Positions 8,370-16,385 are shown, numbered from the stretch's first letter. The stretch is 48,668 bases of DNA from Streptomyces kronopolitis (GCF_014646275.1 NZ_BMND01000041.1:1-48668); one strand, 5' to 3'. Notes: generated by a model not told the origin, from the letters alone. Made by a program: numbers and translations.

Positions 8370-8717
8370 GCGGCCCCGCCCGCGGTTCGACGGTGTAACT
8401 CCTGCTGTACCCGGCAACGTCCACTCCCTGCTTCGCCTGCTCCGGAGTCCAGTACATCAAGGCCCACCAGGCGGGCGGGAGAGTTCGGCGACACCGGCCC
8501 CAACGAGCGACCCTGGGCGGGCTGCCCCCGGCGCACCGGATCAGTCGACGTCAGCTCTGCCGGGTCCTCACAGGCCCAGCCACCTGGGCCTGTTCACCAG
8601 AACGTTCGACGGCACCGAGGCTTGCTGGAGGGTCCCCGTGCCCTGACGCGGGGCCGGTAGAAGTCCGCCGCCGGTCCGCCTCAACACCTATGGCGCTGCC
8701 GGGTGCGAAGCAGCCTG
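8370..8717. other. Intergenic stretch without a supported gene
   Basis: About 350 bases between two minus-strand genes. Short open frames exist but are unconvincing. The alternative TTG start of the downstream gene falls at its left edge. Confidence 0.4.
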
Positions 8718-9176
8718 CTACCCGCAGTTGTCCGGCCGGAGCGAGTGGAGCTTCGCCCGCGCGAGCGTGGTGCGCCTGAGGACCTGAGCCCGGATGAGCC
8801 GGACCGTGGGCGGGATCGGCAGAGTGACGGGGGCGCGGCTCCACCGAAGCCACAGTGCCAGGTGGCCGAGCTCGGCGGCCTGGACGAGCTTGTCGAGGGA
8901 CCACTCCTTCGTACCCCGATCCACCTCGATGCTGATCAGCCGTCCCTTCCCCGAACGGTGCCGCAGTTGCAGGTCGAGACGCCCGGTCCGGTTTTGCCGA
9001 GTGGCGGTGGGCAGCGTTACCTCCCGCTGGACTTCATATCCCTGGTCGGTCGCCCAGTCGGCCACCGCGTCGGTGAAGAAGGCGGTCACCTCGGAGGCAG
9101 ACAGGTCGCTGAACTGCTGTCGATTGAGCCAGGCCCGCAGGGAGCGGGCGGCGGCGTCGAGCCCGGCTTCTGTCAT
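8718..9176 (-). CDS. Unrecognised 152-aa protein, possible PD-(D/E)XK-like fold
   Basis: The ATG at 9176 starts MTEAGLDAAARSLRAWL; a longer frame to 9245 exists, but its extra residues are not coding-like. The core has RTGRLDLQLRHR followed by GRLISIEVDRGTKEWSLDKL, i.e. an Asp in a beta strand and ExD in the next, then an alpha helix. This layout resembles PD-(D/E)XK nuclease cores, but Asp replaces the usual Lys, so activity is doubtful. It could be a replicon-maintenance or defence protein. No good ribosome binding site is seen. Confidence 0.6.
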   Translation of the reverse strand: MTEAGLDAAARSLRAWLNRQQFSDLSASEVTAFFTDAVADWATDQGYEVQREVTLPTATRQNRTGRLDLQLRHRSGKGRLISIEVDRGTKEWSLDKLVQAAELGHLALWLRWSRAPVTLPIPPTVRLIRAQVLRRTTLARAKLHSLRPDNCG

Positions 9177-9383
9177 GAGCGACAGTCTGCCTTGGGGGCC
9201 TGACAGCTCGTCACACCCCCTGCTGTCCTCGCCCTGGCCGCCCACGCTGAGCCCCAGCCCAACGACGGCGCGGGGCAGCCGTTTGCTGCTTGCGGGTCAG
9301 GAGCGGTGCTGGATGCGATCCAGGTCGGCGTCGAGGTGTCCGGGGCCGATGATGGGCATGGAGTCTCCTTCAGGGTCGGTTGT

Positions 9384-9989
9384 TCAGAGGTAGGGGCTCC
9401 AGCCGCCGAAGCGGGCCATCAACTTGCGGGCATCGTCCTCATTGAGGCCGAGGGCCGCGGCGGCCTGCGCGGCTGTGGTGTCGTGTCGGGCGTCGTGGGC
9501 CGGCCAGTACCCGACCTGTGCGGCGGTCACCTCCAACCGGCGGGCCGCCCGCACAGCCGCCAGCGGGGAGGTCCTGGCCAGCTTCTCGATCTCCCCGTGC
9601 AGCTGGGTCAGCAACACGGTGACCATCTCCGGCAAGGGAATGGCCGCCTGCTCGACGTCGACGGTGTGCGCATCCCAGTCCTCCAGACAGGTGTCCGCCG
9701 TGCCGTGAGCTGCCTCGATCAGCTTCTGCTCGCCGATCGCCTCCCAGTCCAGCTCGTACCGGGGGCCACTCCAGCCACACGAGCACACCGCGCGCAGAGC
9801 GGCCGCCCGCGGCCCGTGCGCGAGAGCGCCGTCGTAAACGCTCCACTCCGAGATCGACCGTCCACCCGCACCGGAGCTCATCTCGGCCAAGACGGGGGCT
9901 GGGACGGTGCCGTCGGCCAGGAGCACGCCGACCGCTCCCTCGTGGGAGGAGCCGAACTCCTCGGTCGTCCACGTCTTCCGCTCACCCAT
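9384..9989 (-). CDS. Unrecognised 201-aa protein with a Trp/Cys CSCGW motif
   Basis: The start is the ATG at 9989 with GGAGG five bases upstream; the frame stays open further but loses coding character. The centre has RAVCSCGWSGPRY, a short Cys motif seen in many Streptomyces accessory proteins. The C-terminal half is helical and ends with a segment reading like a helix-turn-helix (HDTTAAQAAAALGLNEDDARK). Function is unknown. Genes on both sides are separated by more than 200 bp, so it is probably monocistronic. Confidence 0.65.
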   Translation of the reverse strand: MGERKTWTTEEFGSSHEGAVGVLLADGTVPAPVLAEMSSGAGGRSISEWSVYDGALAHGPRAAALRAVCSCGWSGPRYELDWEAIGEQKLIEAAHGTADTCLEDWDAHTVDVEQAAIPLPEMVTVLLTQLHGEIEKLARTSPLAAVRAARRLEVTAAQVGYWPAHDARHDTTAAQAAAALGLNEDDARKLMARFGGWSPYL

Positions 9990-10250
9990 CACAGCCTCCA
10001 GCCGCTCCGCCCACGCCCTTGGGCCCGAGCGGGCCCGAGACGACGATGCCGCAGCACCGACAGGCCCACTACCGGATTCACCGAACGGGCGTGAAGCGAG
10101 ATTCAAACCGGCGGGATGATCCACGGGCTCGTGCGCCGCATGCCCACAGAGCGGGCTGACCCCGGCACACCTTGGACCGTGCCGCAGCAACGCTTCCGGG
10201 CCGCCCGCCCCAGTCGGCCTCACCAGCCATGTTGATCCTCGCCCGCCGGC
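9990..10250. other. Intergenic stretch
   Basis: Contains the ribosome binding site of the 201-aa gene and presumably its promoter. No other feature could be supported. Confidence 0.35.
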
Positions 10251-11297
10251 TCACCGTCGCCCGGCGCCGTGGGTGCACCACCAGTCGTGGATGTCCCCCA
10301 GGCCGGACAGGTCCGGCTCCGGCAGGCCCGGGTCCACCACCGCCTCTGCGCCTTCGGGCACCAGCTCCACCTTGATGCTCCCCCCGTCCGATCCATGGTC
10401 GAACGTCTTCAGGGCCTCCAGCGCTTTCTCCTGGCTCTCGCAGATCGGAAGATGAACCGCGAATACGCGAGGGTTGCCCCCGTTGTGTGCCCCCGCTCGG
10501 ATCACCAGACCAATCGCCTCCTCGAAGCACTCCAGGCCACCCACGGTGATCCGGTAGAAGGGGATGTCCTTGCCTGTGTGGTCGCCATTGCACGCGGGTT
10601 CCGCGACGTGCGGGCGGCAGGTTTCGCACTGAGCGCCCTCGGTCGCCACACGTACCCGGTCGCACGACGCGCACAGCCAGGAGTCGCACCCCGTGCAGCG
10701 GCTCGGGGCGGGGTAGCTCATGGAGTACGTTGCCAATTCCTCGGGCAACTGCTCGTCGCACGGGCACGCGGCGATCCGCGCGCGCCGTCGCGCCTCGGCT
10801 TCGGCAGCGCGGCGTTGCCGTTCCGGCTCGCCCTCGGCCCAGATCCTCGCTCGTTCCGCACTCCTGAGTCCCCGTGCTCGGGTGCAGGTCTCGCGTTCCG
10901 CTTTGCTGAGGTGGACCCAGCAGGACGCAACGGGCTGCGGCTCGCCCGGGATCGCGGGCCAGTCGGTGGGCCTGCTCTGACAGCGGCGCGCCGTGGTCTT
11001 CGTCCTCCGGATGCACCTCGCCTCGTCCGCCGGCCCGGGAGACACGGCGGGGGCACGCAGTCCTTCCGGCTCCGGCGGGGCGGAGCACACGCCGCAGCGC
11101 ACACCTGCGCCTGTCACGGGCCTGTCCCCGCAGCCCGCGCACAGCCATGCGTCGCACGCTGAGCAGCAGTACTGCGAGCCGTAGGCCAGCGAGTACCGGC
11201 CGATCGAGTCCGGCACCGGCCCGCCCACCGTGCGCATCGCGCACAAGGGGCAGAGGGTCGACTGCGTCAACGGCGGTGGAGCGTCGGTGTGCGGCAT
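10251..11297 (-). CDS. Cys-rich protein with duplicated zinc-binding modules (348 aa)
   Basis: The chosen start is the ATG at 11297 (MPHTDAPPPLTQ). Two similar Cys modules flank a middle segment. Near the N terminus: CPLC, then CSAC-x4-CAGC and CGVC. Around residues 200-255: CPC, then CTGC-x4-CASC and CETC. Both contain SLAYGSQ/SMSYPAP-like spacers and a (D)xWLC core, pointing to duplication of a treble-clef or RING-like zinc fold. The middle holds C...C...C-x2-H residues (RCIRRTKTTARRCQ, then SCWVHLS), like a zinc motif common in actinobacterial accessory proteins. The C-terminal ~110 residues lack cysteines until the final WWC. Protein or nucleic-acid binding is likely; the function is unknown. 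Confidence 0.7.
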   Translation of the reverse strand: MPHTDAPPPLTQSTLCPLCAMRTVGGPVPDSIGRYSLAYGSQYCCSACDAWLCAGCGDRPVTGAGVRCGVCSAPPEPEGLRAPAVSPGPADEARCIRRTKTTARRCQSRPTDWPAIPGEPQPVASCWVHLSKAERETCTRARGLRSAERARIWAEGEPERQRRAAEAEARRRARIAACPCDEQLPEELATYSMSYPAPSRCTGCDSWLCASCDRVRVATEGAQCETCRPHVAEPACNGDHTGKDIPFYRITVGGLECFEEAIGLVIRAGAHNGGNPRVFAVHLPICESQEKALEALKTFDHGSDGGSIKVELVPEGAEAVVDPGLPEPDLSGLGDIHDWWCTHGAGRR

Positions 11298-11419
11298 CCG
11301 ACCATCATGCCCACCCAGCAAGATCCGAGCCTGCGCTTCACGCCGAAGCAGCCCCTCAACAACATGGCCCCGGCCGAAAGCCTGACGATGCGACACAACC
11401 GCCTTTTGTACGCGGCAGT

Positions 11420-11456
11420 GTGGCCCCGGCCCGGAAGTTGTCCGGATCGGGGCCAC
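11420..11456. terminator. Hairpin downstream of the YgjP-like peptidase gene
   Basis: GTGGCCCCG (11420-11428) pairs with CGGGGCCAC (11448-11456), with an inner CCGGA/TCCGG pair at 11431-11445. It lies 27 bp past the minus-strand stop at 11483. It has the long GC-rich form, without a T-tract, usual for Streptomyces terminators. Confidence 0.65.
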
Positions 11457-11482
11457 GCTGTGCTCCAGTCGGCCTGCGGCGA

Positions 11483-12289
11483 CTACCGCACCGCGTCCTG
11501 CCGGTCTCCTGCCTGTACCTCACCGGTCCATACCTTGCGACCTTCTGTGTTCAACAGTTTTTGCATGCGGCGCCACTGCGGCATCACGGCCGACATTCGG
11601 CGTTGCCACTGGACGCCATGAGCTGTGCCGCCGGGGCGGGTCGCATGCGCGAGCTCGTGCACCAGCACGAGCTCGGCAAGGTCGGGGGTCAGCTGAAACA
11701 AGGTCCAATGGAGTTCCACTGCGTGGCGCTTGGGCCGGTATACACCCCAGCGCCGCTTGCCCAGGTCGGTGACCCGGATCGTAGGAGCCTCGCGAAGCAG
11801 CAGGCGCCGCTGCCACTGCGGCGCCGTCGCCTGCGCCCATTGGGTGCCTTCGGTCTTGTACCACTCGATGACCGGGGTGGGGTCGTGCGCGGCCAGCTTG
11901 GCGCGGGGGATGTTGAGGTACCACGACGTGAAGCAGGGCTGACGCTCGGCGGACGTGTGATCGGCATCCACCGGTCGCAGCAGATGACCCCGGCCAAGGA
12001 ACGAGAAGCCTTCCGACTGCTTCATGAAGACTTCGCGCGGGGTGGCTGCCTTGTCGCGCGAGGTGCCCACGTGAGACTCGATCCACTGGATCTTCTTACC
12101 GATGAAGTCCGTCAGGCGCTCTGTGGGGGCCGTAGGCGGGACGGCGAGGACGACGTGTCCCCCCGGTTCGATCGCGATCCCGATACTGCGGCGGCGCGGG
12201 CGGATGGAGATGGACCAGTCGTGCGCGACGAGGTGTCCGCTCGCGTGAATTGCCTCTTCGTAGGCGTGCTTTGGGGTGGTGCCCGTCAT
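11483..12289 (-). CDS. YgjP-like (M48-type) metallopeptidase-domain protein
   Basis: A 268-aa protein with the zinc motif HELAH at residues 211-215 inside LAELVLVHELAHATRPGG, followed by a conserved W and a PQWRRMQKLL tail. This is the layout of the YgjP/DUF45 family, related to minigluzincins and SprT-like proteins. The N-terminal beta-rich part (SISIRPRRRSIGIAIEPGG) also fits. The enzymatic role of this family is poorly defined. The ATG at 12289 has GAAGGA upstream and sits directly behind the first copy of the repeated promoter cassette, so it is probably part of that regulon. A hairpin terminator follows. Confidence 0.8.
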   Translation of the reverse strand: MTGTTPKHAYEEAIHASGHLVAHDWSISIRPRRRSIGIAIEPGGHVVLAVPPTAPTERLTDFIGKKIQWIESHVGTSRDKAATPREVFMKQSEGFSFLGRGHLLRPVDADHTSAERQPCFTSWYLNIPRAKLAAHDPTPVIEWYKTEGTQWAQATAPQWQRRLLLREAPTIRVTDLGKRRWGVYRPKRHAVELHWTLFQLTPDLAELVLVHELAHATRPGGTAHGVQWQRRMSAVMPQWRRMQKLLNTEGRKVWTGEVQAGDRQDAVR

Positions 12290-12317
12290 CTGGAAGTCCT
12301 TCGTGAGTGTCTTCGGT

Positions 12318-12372
12318 GTTGACCGACTGCCACCGCCAATCAACGAGAAAAATATACCACACTTCAATCACG
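12318..12372 (-). promoter_or_regulatory. Repeated promoter plus leader-hairpin cassette, copy 1
   Basis: The near-invariant 28-bp core (12345-12372, minus strand) contains GAAGTGTGGTATATTTTTC with one substitution relative to the other copies in the bases before GAAG. TGG-TATATT reads as an extended -10 box. It is followed by a hairpin at 12318-12344 whose stem GTTGATTG/CGGTCAAC uses two G-U wobbles, which favours an RNA structure. The downstream gene is the YgjP-like peptidase. Confidence 0.75.
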
Positions 12373-12577
12373 CCTTGTTTGTGGGCCGCCCCTGTCCCAT
12401 CGGCCTCGGCCCGTTCGGGCAGCGCGGTCCGAGCGACACTCCAGCCCCACCAGCAACGAAATCGGCCAATCGCTTCCAACAGCCCCCAGTAAGAGGCGGC
12501 GAAGGAACGCCCACGACCAACCACCAGTAGCCCCACCCACACAGAGCGCCGCCCCGCTCCAACTCGACACCCACCCG
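12373..12577. other. Intergenic stretch between divergent units
   Basis: Lies between the minus-strand promoter cassette and the + strand toxin gene. It should hold the toxin promoter, but no clear boxes are seen. Confidence 0.35.
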
Positions 12578-12597
12578 CCCCCGGCAACCGCCGGGGG
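12578..12597. promoter_or_regulatory. Hairpin upstream of the RelE-like gene
   Basis: CCCCCGGC and GCCGGGGG form a perfect 8-bp stem with an AACC loop, ending 29 bp before the GTG start of the toxin-like gene. It could be an attenuator, an operator, or a terminator insulating that gene. Confidence 0.45.
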
Positions 12598-12626
12598 CTC
12601 CGTCGTGCTGCCCGGAGGACACCACC

Positions 12627-12920
12627 GTGCCCACCTTCGAGACGCTCCCCCGCTTCACCACCGACCTCCAGCACCTCACCCCCGACCAGCGCCACGCCTT
12701 CCGCCAGGCCGTCACCGCTTTCGTCCACGACCTCCGCACGGGCGGCCCCTTCCGCTCCGGCCTCCGCGTCAAGGGCGTCCGCCGCGCGTCCGGCATCTTC
12801 GAACTCACCTGGGCGCAGAACGGCCGCGCGACGTGGTCATACGGCCAGGAGCAGCTGCCTGCGGCCCGCCACGTGGTGTGGCGCCGGATTGGCACTCACG
12901 CGATCCTCACCAACCCCTGA
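12627..12920 (+). CDS. RelE/ParE-superfamily toxin-like protein, no adjacent antitoxin
   Basis: A 97-aa protein with the RelE-like layout: an N-terminal alpha hairpin (FTTDLQHLTPDQRHAFRQAV), then beta strands LRVKGVRRASGIFELTWAQNGRATWSYG and a C-terminal VVWRRIGTHAIL strand. The GTG start has GGAGG nine bases upstream. No antitoxin-sized + strand gene lies on either side: upstream is a non-coding hairpin region and downstream a convergent gene. It may be an orphan toxin, an inactivated relic, or neutralised from elsewhere. Such proteins cleave mRNA at the ribosome or target gyrase; which applies here cannot be told. Confidence 0.75.
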   Translation: MPTFETLPRFTTDLQHLTPDQRHAFRQAVTAFVHDLRTGGPFRSGLRVKGVRRASGIFELTWAQNGRATWSYGQEQLPAARHVVWRRIGTHAILTNP

Positions 12921-12957
12921 CCAAAGGGGTCTCAGGTGCGATGCCCGGGTGCGCCGG

Positions 12958-12977
12958 CCCCTCCCGTACGGGAGGGG
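12958..12977. terminator. Perfect 20-bp palindrome between convergent genes
   Basis: CCCCTCCCGTACGGGAGGGG is fully symmetrical and lies between the ends of the RelE-like gene (12920) and the minus-strand gene (13004). A bidirectional terminator is the simplest reading. Confidence 0.6.
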
Positions 12978-13003
12978 TGCCCCTGCGGCCGCCCCTTCCC
13001 GCT

Positions 13004-13360
13004 TCACACCTCCTGACTGTCGACAAGCCGGAACAACCCCGGCGCCCACACCCGCCCTTCGCACACGTCGCAGTCGCAGGCGTGCATGCACCGCAGGCAC
13101 GACAGCTCATCGCAGTACGGGTCCGGCCCGTGCCACTGGTGCGCGGGATCCGGGTCCGGGCACCCCCACGTCGCGCAGCTCCGATCCTTCGACCACGTGG
13201 GGTAGATGACGTGCTCCCGCCGGCCTTCGATCCCGTGGGCCAGCGGCACACCGGGACACTCGAACCGGGAGGCTCGGCCGCCCTCCCTCGTCAGGAAGGC
13301 GGCCCGGCACCGGGAGCACTGGTACCGCCGCTCCGGGCGTTTGATCAGGTGGTGAGTCAC
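13004..13360 (-). CDS. Cys-rich zinc-finger-like protein (118 aa)
   Basis: The protein has an N-terminal CSRC knuckle, a central CATWGCPDPDPAHQWHGPDPYC segment split by His residues, and a CLRCMHACDCDVC cluster, so it probably binds one or two zinc ions. It starts at a GTG four bases after the stop of the upstream 530-aa gene and is therefore in the same operon, driven by cassette copy 2. Its function is unknown. Small zinc-ribbon proteins of this kind are frequent in Streptomyces plasmid and phage accessory regions. Confidence 0.65.
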   Translation of the reverse strand: MTHHLIKRPERRYQCSRCRAAFLTREGGRASRFECPGVPLAHGIEGRREHVIYPTWSKDRSCATWGCPDPDPAHQWHGPDPYCDELSCLRCMHACDCDVCEGRVWAPGLFRLVDSQEV

Positions 13361-13364
13361 CGGA

Positions 13365-14957
13365 CTAGATCCCGTTGGGAGCGGGGCGAGGCGTCGCCGT
13401 GCCCGGCCGTCCTGCGGCTGCTTCTTCGGGCAGCAGGGGAACGAGGCTGACGCGCAGCACCCGGGCGCCGTCGCGGGCTACCACCTGCCACGGGCGTCGC
13501 CGCTGGTGCATGTAGCCCGCGTCCCACAGGACGGCTGTTGCCACTGCTCGGTCGATGCCGTCCACCGATTGCACCGGGGAGCCGGGCAGTTCGGCGTGCT
13601 GCCAGTGGTCGCGGCCGCTCTCGCAGATCAGCCGGACGAACGCGCGGCCCTCCCCGGTCACGTAGACCTCACCGACCCATGCCCGATCGCTGCACCTGAA
13701 GTCGGCGGAGCGCCGGTGCGAGGCACACCATGCCTCATAGCTGCCCGGCCGGAACACCTCGCCCGGATCGCGCGGCTCGGCGGGAACGGTCGGCGAGGTG
13801 GTGAACCGGACACGGTGCCCGCCGTTGGATGAGTCCGCGCTGAGCCCCACGACGTATCCGTGCCGCTCGAATGCCACCCCGTCGGCGTTGTAGCGGAAGA
13901 GGACGGCGGGCATGCCTGCACGCCATCCACCGATGCTGCCCGCAGGCAGTTCGGCCACGGTCTCGACGCGTCGCAGCGTGGCGGGGTCGCAGTTGAACTG
14001 GCCCGACCCGTAGGGCCGGAAGTCGACGCGCACGTTACGCGACTGCTGGGACCGAACCGCCTTGCTCGTGCCGTCCAGCCGTACCTGCCACTCGTGCACG
14101 GTGCCGGTGTAGGTGTCGACGATGCCGTCGGTGCCGGCGACATCCATCGCCACGGGTTCGCCGGGCTGGAAGGCCGGCGCATTGTCGAAGTGGTCGGGGT
14201 GCGGGAGGTCTTCGACGTCCCATCCCAACGTGTGGGCCGTGCAGGGGCCGCACTCGGTGCGGCCGCCCGACGCGTACAGCAGAGCGTCAGCGCCGCACGA
14301 CGGGCACGCGGCGGCCGAGCCGGTGCGGCGCGGCGAATCGGCCGGAACCAGGGCCCCCAACGCGATGGCGTGGTTTCCGTCCACGTGGTGCGGCATGGTC
14401 GCGCCGACCCGGGAGATGCTCAGGAAGTCCCCGTAGCGGTCGTGGTCGGCCTTGTGCGCCCGGCCGTGGCGGGACACCGCCCGCAGGCGCACCGGTTCGG
14501 TCCAGGCGGCGGCGTACCGCTCCCCCGCATCAGGCTCGCGCGGGTCGGTGGCGGGGTCGACGTACGGTGCCTCGGTGACCAGGCGCACCCGGCGGAACCC
14601 TTCACGGGTGATCTCCCCCCACGACGCCGGACGCCACCCCTTTGGGACGCTGGTCGCGGCCGCCGCGCGCTTGCGCTCCACCTCGCGGGCAGCGTCCGCA
14701 CGCGCGTCGATGAGGGCGACGATCTGTTCGGCCGCCTGCCACCGGCGCGCGGCCGGGATCGGGTACGTGGCATCGACGGTGGCGGACCCTTCGGCGAACC
14801 AGCGTTCAGCGCCGTGGCCGGTGTTCCACACGTAGCCGCTCGGGTCGCTCGCACCGTCCACGAATACGGGGGTTCGGCCGTCCGCTCCGCGCTTGCCGAA
14901 GGTGTACCGCCCCTCATGCCTGCGGTGGAGCTGTTGTGCGGCGGGCGTCTTGGACAT
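13365..14957 (-). CDS. Unrecognised 530-aa accessory protein with a zinc-ribbon centre
   Basis: The ATG at 14957 is preceded by GGGAG at the right spacing; upstream codons belong to the leader hairpin. The N-terminal part has a helical segment rich in Arg/Ala (AAEQIVALIDARADAAREVE), consistent with a coiled coil. A central CPSCGADALLYASGGRTECGPC is a typical zinc ribbon. The second half contains beta-rich, Trp-containing repeats such as VHEWQVRLDG, FERHGYVVGLS and WVGEVYVTGEG. No enzyme family is recognised. It is the first gene of the unit driven by cassette copy 2, followed by the 118-aa Cys-rich gene. Confidence 0.7.
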   Translation of the reverse strand: MSKTPAAQQLHRRHEGRYTFGKRGADGRTPVFVDGASDPSGYVWNTGHGAERWFAEGSATVDATYPIPAARRWQAAEQIVALIDARADAAREVERKRAAAATSVPKGWRPASWGEITREGFRRVRLVTEAPYVDPATDPREPDAGERYAAAWTEPVRLRAVSRHGRAHKADHDRYGDFLSISRVGATMPHHVDGNHAIALGALVPADSPRRTGSAAACPSCGADALLYASGGRTECGPCTAHTLGWDVEDLPHPDHFDNAPAFQPGEPVAMDVAGTDGIVDTYTGTVHEWQVRLDGTSKAVRSQQSRNVRVDFRPYGSGQFNCDPATLRRVETVAELPAGSIGGWRAGMPAVLFRYNADGVAFERHGYVVGLSADSSNGGHRVRFTTSPTVPAEPRDPGEVFRPGSYEAWCASHRRSADFRCSDRAWVGEVYVTGEGRAFVRLICESGRDHWQHAELPGSPVQSVDGIDRAVATAVLWDAGYMHQRRRPWQVVARDGARVLRVSLVPLLPEEAAAGRPGTATPRPAPNGI

Positions 14958-14988
14958 GGGTTCTCCCGGGAGTTGAGTGTCTTCGGTT

Positions 14989-15041
14989 GTTGGTCGCTGC
15001 CACCGCGACCAACAAGAAAAATATACCACACTTCCATCACG
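14989..15041 (-). promoter_or_regulatory. Repeated promoter plus leader-hairpin cassette, copy 2
   Basis: The core at 15014-15041 contains GAAGTGTGGTATATTTTTC. The leader hairpin at 14989-15013 has a perfect 9-bp stem GTTGGTCGC/GCGACCAAC around GGTGGCA. This is the cleanest stem of the five. It drives the 530-aa gene. Confidence 0.78.
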
Positions 15042-15060
15042 TCACGGATTCCGCCCTCAT

Positions 15061-15122
15061 CGAGCCGCCGACGAGCCCCAGGGCCGGTACCAGTACCGGC
15101 CCTGGGGCTCGTCGGCGGCTCG
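15061..15122. terminator. 62-bp perfect palindrome with a 2-nt spacer
   Basis: Two 30-bp arms (15061-15090 and 15093-15122) are exact reverse complements, separated only by CA. It lies 38 bp beyond the stop of the 77-aa gene and 20 bp before the next promoter core, so a strong terminator or insulator is the simplest reading. Such length and perfection is unusual for that job. Confidence 0.65.
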
Positions 15123-15159
15123 CCGTGGGGCGCAGCCCGTCGGCTGCACCCCGTGCGGA

Positions 15160-15393
15160 TCACTCCCAGGAGGGGTCGTTGCGGCAGTATTCGTAGGCCA
15201 GCGCAGCGGCGGCGTCGGGGGCGGGGGCGTCGAAGTCCATGGACCAGCGGGTGAAGTCGTCTTCGCTGGAGCGGAGGACGGCGACGGTGTCGGCGTCCGG
15301 GCCGGGCTGGACTCTGGCGATCAGGAGGTCGGTGAAGTCGTCATCCCTTCGCAGCCCGATGACGGTGTACGTGCGCTGGAGTTGGGTGGTCAT
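15160..15393 (-). CDS. Small acidic protein (77 aa), unrecognised
   Basis: MTTQLQRTYTVIGLRRDDDF opens a compact alpha/beta-looking protein ending in AAALAYEYCRNDPSWE. Third-position G/C is high. It follows the DUF3846-like gene by about 100 bp and ends just before the 62-bp palindrome, so it should be the last gene of the unit driven by cassette copy 3. Function is unknown. Confidence 0.6.
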   Translation of the reverse strand: MTTQLQRTYTVIGLRRDDDFTDLLIARVQPGPDADTVAVLRSSEDDFTRWSMDFDAPAPDAAAALAYEYCRNDPSWE

Positions 15394-15492
15394 GCGATCA
15401 GCTACCTGGGTCGGGGTGCGTGGTGTGCGTGGTGTGCGTGGAGGGCGCGGCGGCCGGGCGGGAGCAGCAGGGTCGCACTCCCGCCCGGGGTG

Positions 15493-15831
15493 TCAGCCTT
15501 CGCCGAGGGTGGCGAGGAAGGCCAGGACCTGATCCTTGGTGAGGGGGACGGTGCCCCCGTCGACGTCGGCGCCGCCGGTCAGGAGTACGGGGCCGTGGTA
15601 GTTCTGCCAGATGAAGCCGAAGCGGGCGGCGAACGCGGTGGCGACCTTGTTGACGGGGTGGTTGTAGAGCCCCTCGTCGTCGATCCACATGTCGAGGGTG
15701 TTGGTGAGGGCTACGACGTCGTAGCGGTCGCAGCGCATGACCGCGCGCTTGACGGCCTGTTGGATCTTGGAGTCCGCGGGCAGGTCGAGCTGGACGAAAT
15801 CGGCTTCGGGGGTGATGAGCAGGGCGGTCAT
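15493..15831 (-). CDS. DUF3846-like small protein (112 aa)
   Basis: The sequence around LTNTLDMWIDDEGLYNHPVN, followed by ATAFAARFG and VLLTGGADVDG, matches my memory of DUF3846 proteins from actinobacterial phages and plasmids. Some of these lie near antirestriction genes, but the family has no proven function. The ATG at 15831 is preceded by GGAG with five bases of spacing. It is the first gene after cassette copy 3. Confidence 0.7.
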   Translation of the reverse strand: MTALLITPEADFVQLDLPADSKIQQAVKRAVMRCDRYDVVALTNTLDMWIDDEGLYNHPVNKVATAFAARFGFIWQNYHGPVLLTGGADVDGGTVPLTKDQVLAFLATLGEG

Positions 15832-15864
15832 GGTGACTCCGTTGGTGCGTGGTTTTCGGTTGTT

Positions 15865-15918
15865 GGGCGCCTGCCACCGGCTGACCCGATGAGAAAAATA
15901 TACCACACTTCCATCACG
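15865..15918 (-). promoter_or_regulatory. Repeated promoter plus leader-hairpin cassette, copy 3
   Basis: The core at 15891-15918 again has GAAGTGTGGTATATTTTTC. The hairpin (15865-15887, minus strand) pairs GGGT and GCC with GGC and GCCC, with a 2-nt CA bulge and the same GGTGGCA loop. The leader continues with AACAACCGAAAACCACGCACC-like sequence shared with copy 4. Confidence 0.75.
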
Positions 15919-16012
15919 TCGTGTCGAAGGCGCCCCCGCAACACCCCCGACGCGGCCGCGCCCTGCGGATGGGTCAGACGATTTCCAGGCGTACTGCTCC
16001 CGTGGCGGAAGG

Positions 16013-16037
16013 GGCGCCCGGCCTACTGCCGGGCGCC
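16013..16037. terminator. Hairpin terminator after the 70-aa gene
   Basis: GGCGCCCGGC and GCCGGGCGCC form a perfect 10-bp stem with a CTACT loop, about 50 bp past the stop at 16086. Confidence 0.65.
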
Positions 16038-16085
16038 GGGGAGGGTGCGGGCCCGGGCCCGGCGGGAGAGATCAGGCGGAGGGAG

Positions 16086-16298
16086 CTATACGGCGTCTTC
16101 GGCATGCGGGACGGCGTCGCCCGGCGAGGTGTGGTGGCCGGCGTCCAGGTCGACGGTGATCGTCTGCGTCGCGGTGTGCACGGTGAAGACGGTGGCCCAG
16201 GCGTTGGCGTCGCGCTGGATCGCCTGAGCCTCGCGGGCGGCGTCGCCCGGGTCGGCCGCGTCCAGATCGATCTCCCAGGTAACGCTGTACTCGGGCAT
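16086..16298 (-). CDS. Small acidic protein (70 aa), unrecognised
   Basis: MPEYSVTWEIDLDAADPGDA leads a short alpha/beta protein with TVFTVHTATQTITVDLD strands. The ATG has AGGAG seven bases upstream. It resembles small phage-like 'EIDLDA' proteins of unknown function. A terminator hairpin follows, and another hairpin (16359-16385) separates it from the gene upstream. Confidence 0.65.
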   Translation of the reverse strand: MPEYSVTWEIDLDAADPGDAAREAQAIQRDANAWATVFTVHTATQTITVDLDAGHHTSPGDAVPHAEDAV

Positions 16299-16358
16299 GG
16301 GTATCTCCTGCGGATAGGAGCCTGCGGGGCGAGGTGAAGGGATCTGACCGGGGTGACG

Positions 16359-16385
16359 GAGCCGGGGCTGGCGCAGCCCCGGCTC
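16359..16385. terminator. Hairpin between small accessory genes
   Basis: GAGCCGGGGCTG and CAGCCCCGGCTC form a perfect 12-bp stem with a GCG loop just past the stop of the 74-aa frame (16394). Confidence 0.65.

Noticed and set aside
8374..8460. Possible N-terminal fragment reading MMYWTPEQAKQGVD upstream of the 288-aa gene
   Set aside because: It looks coding-like for about 25 residues but then runs out of frame with a supported gene and has no clear ribosome binding site. Kept only as a possible relic.
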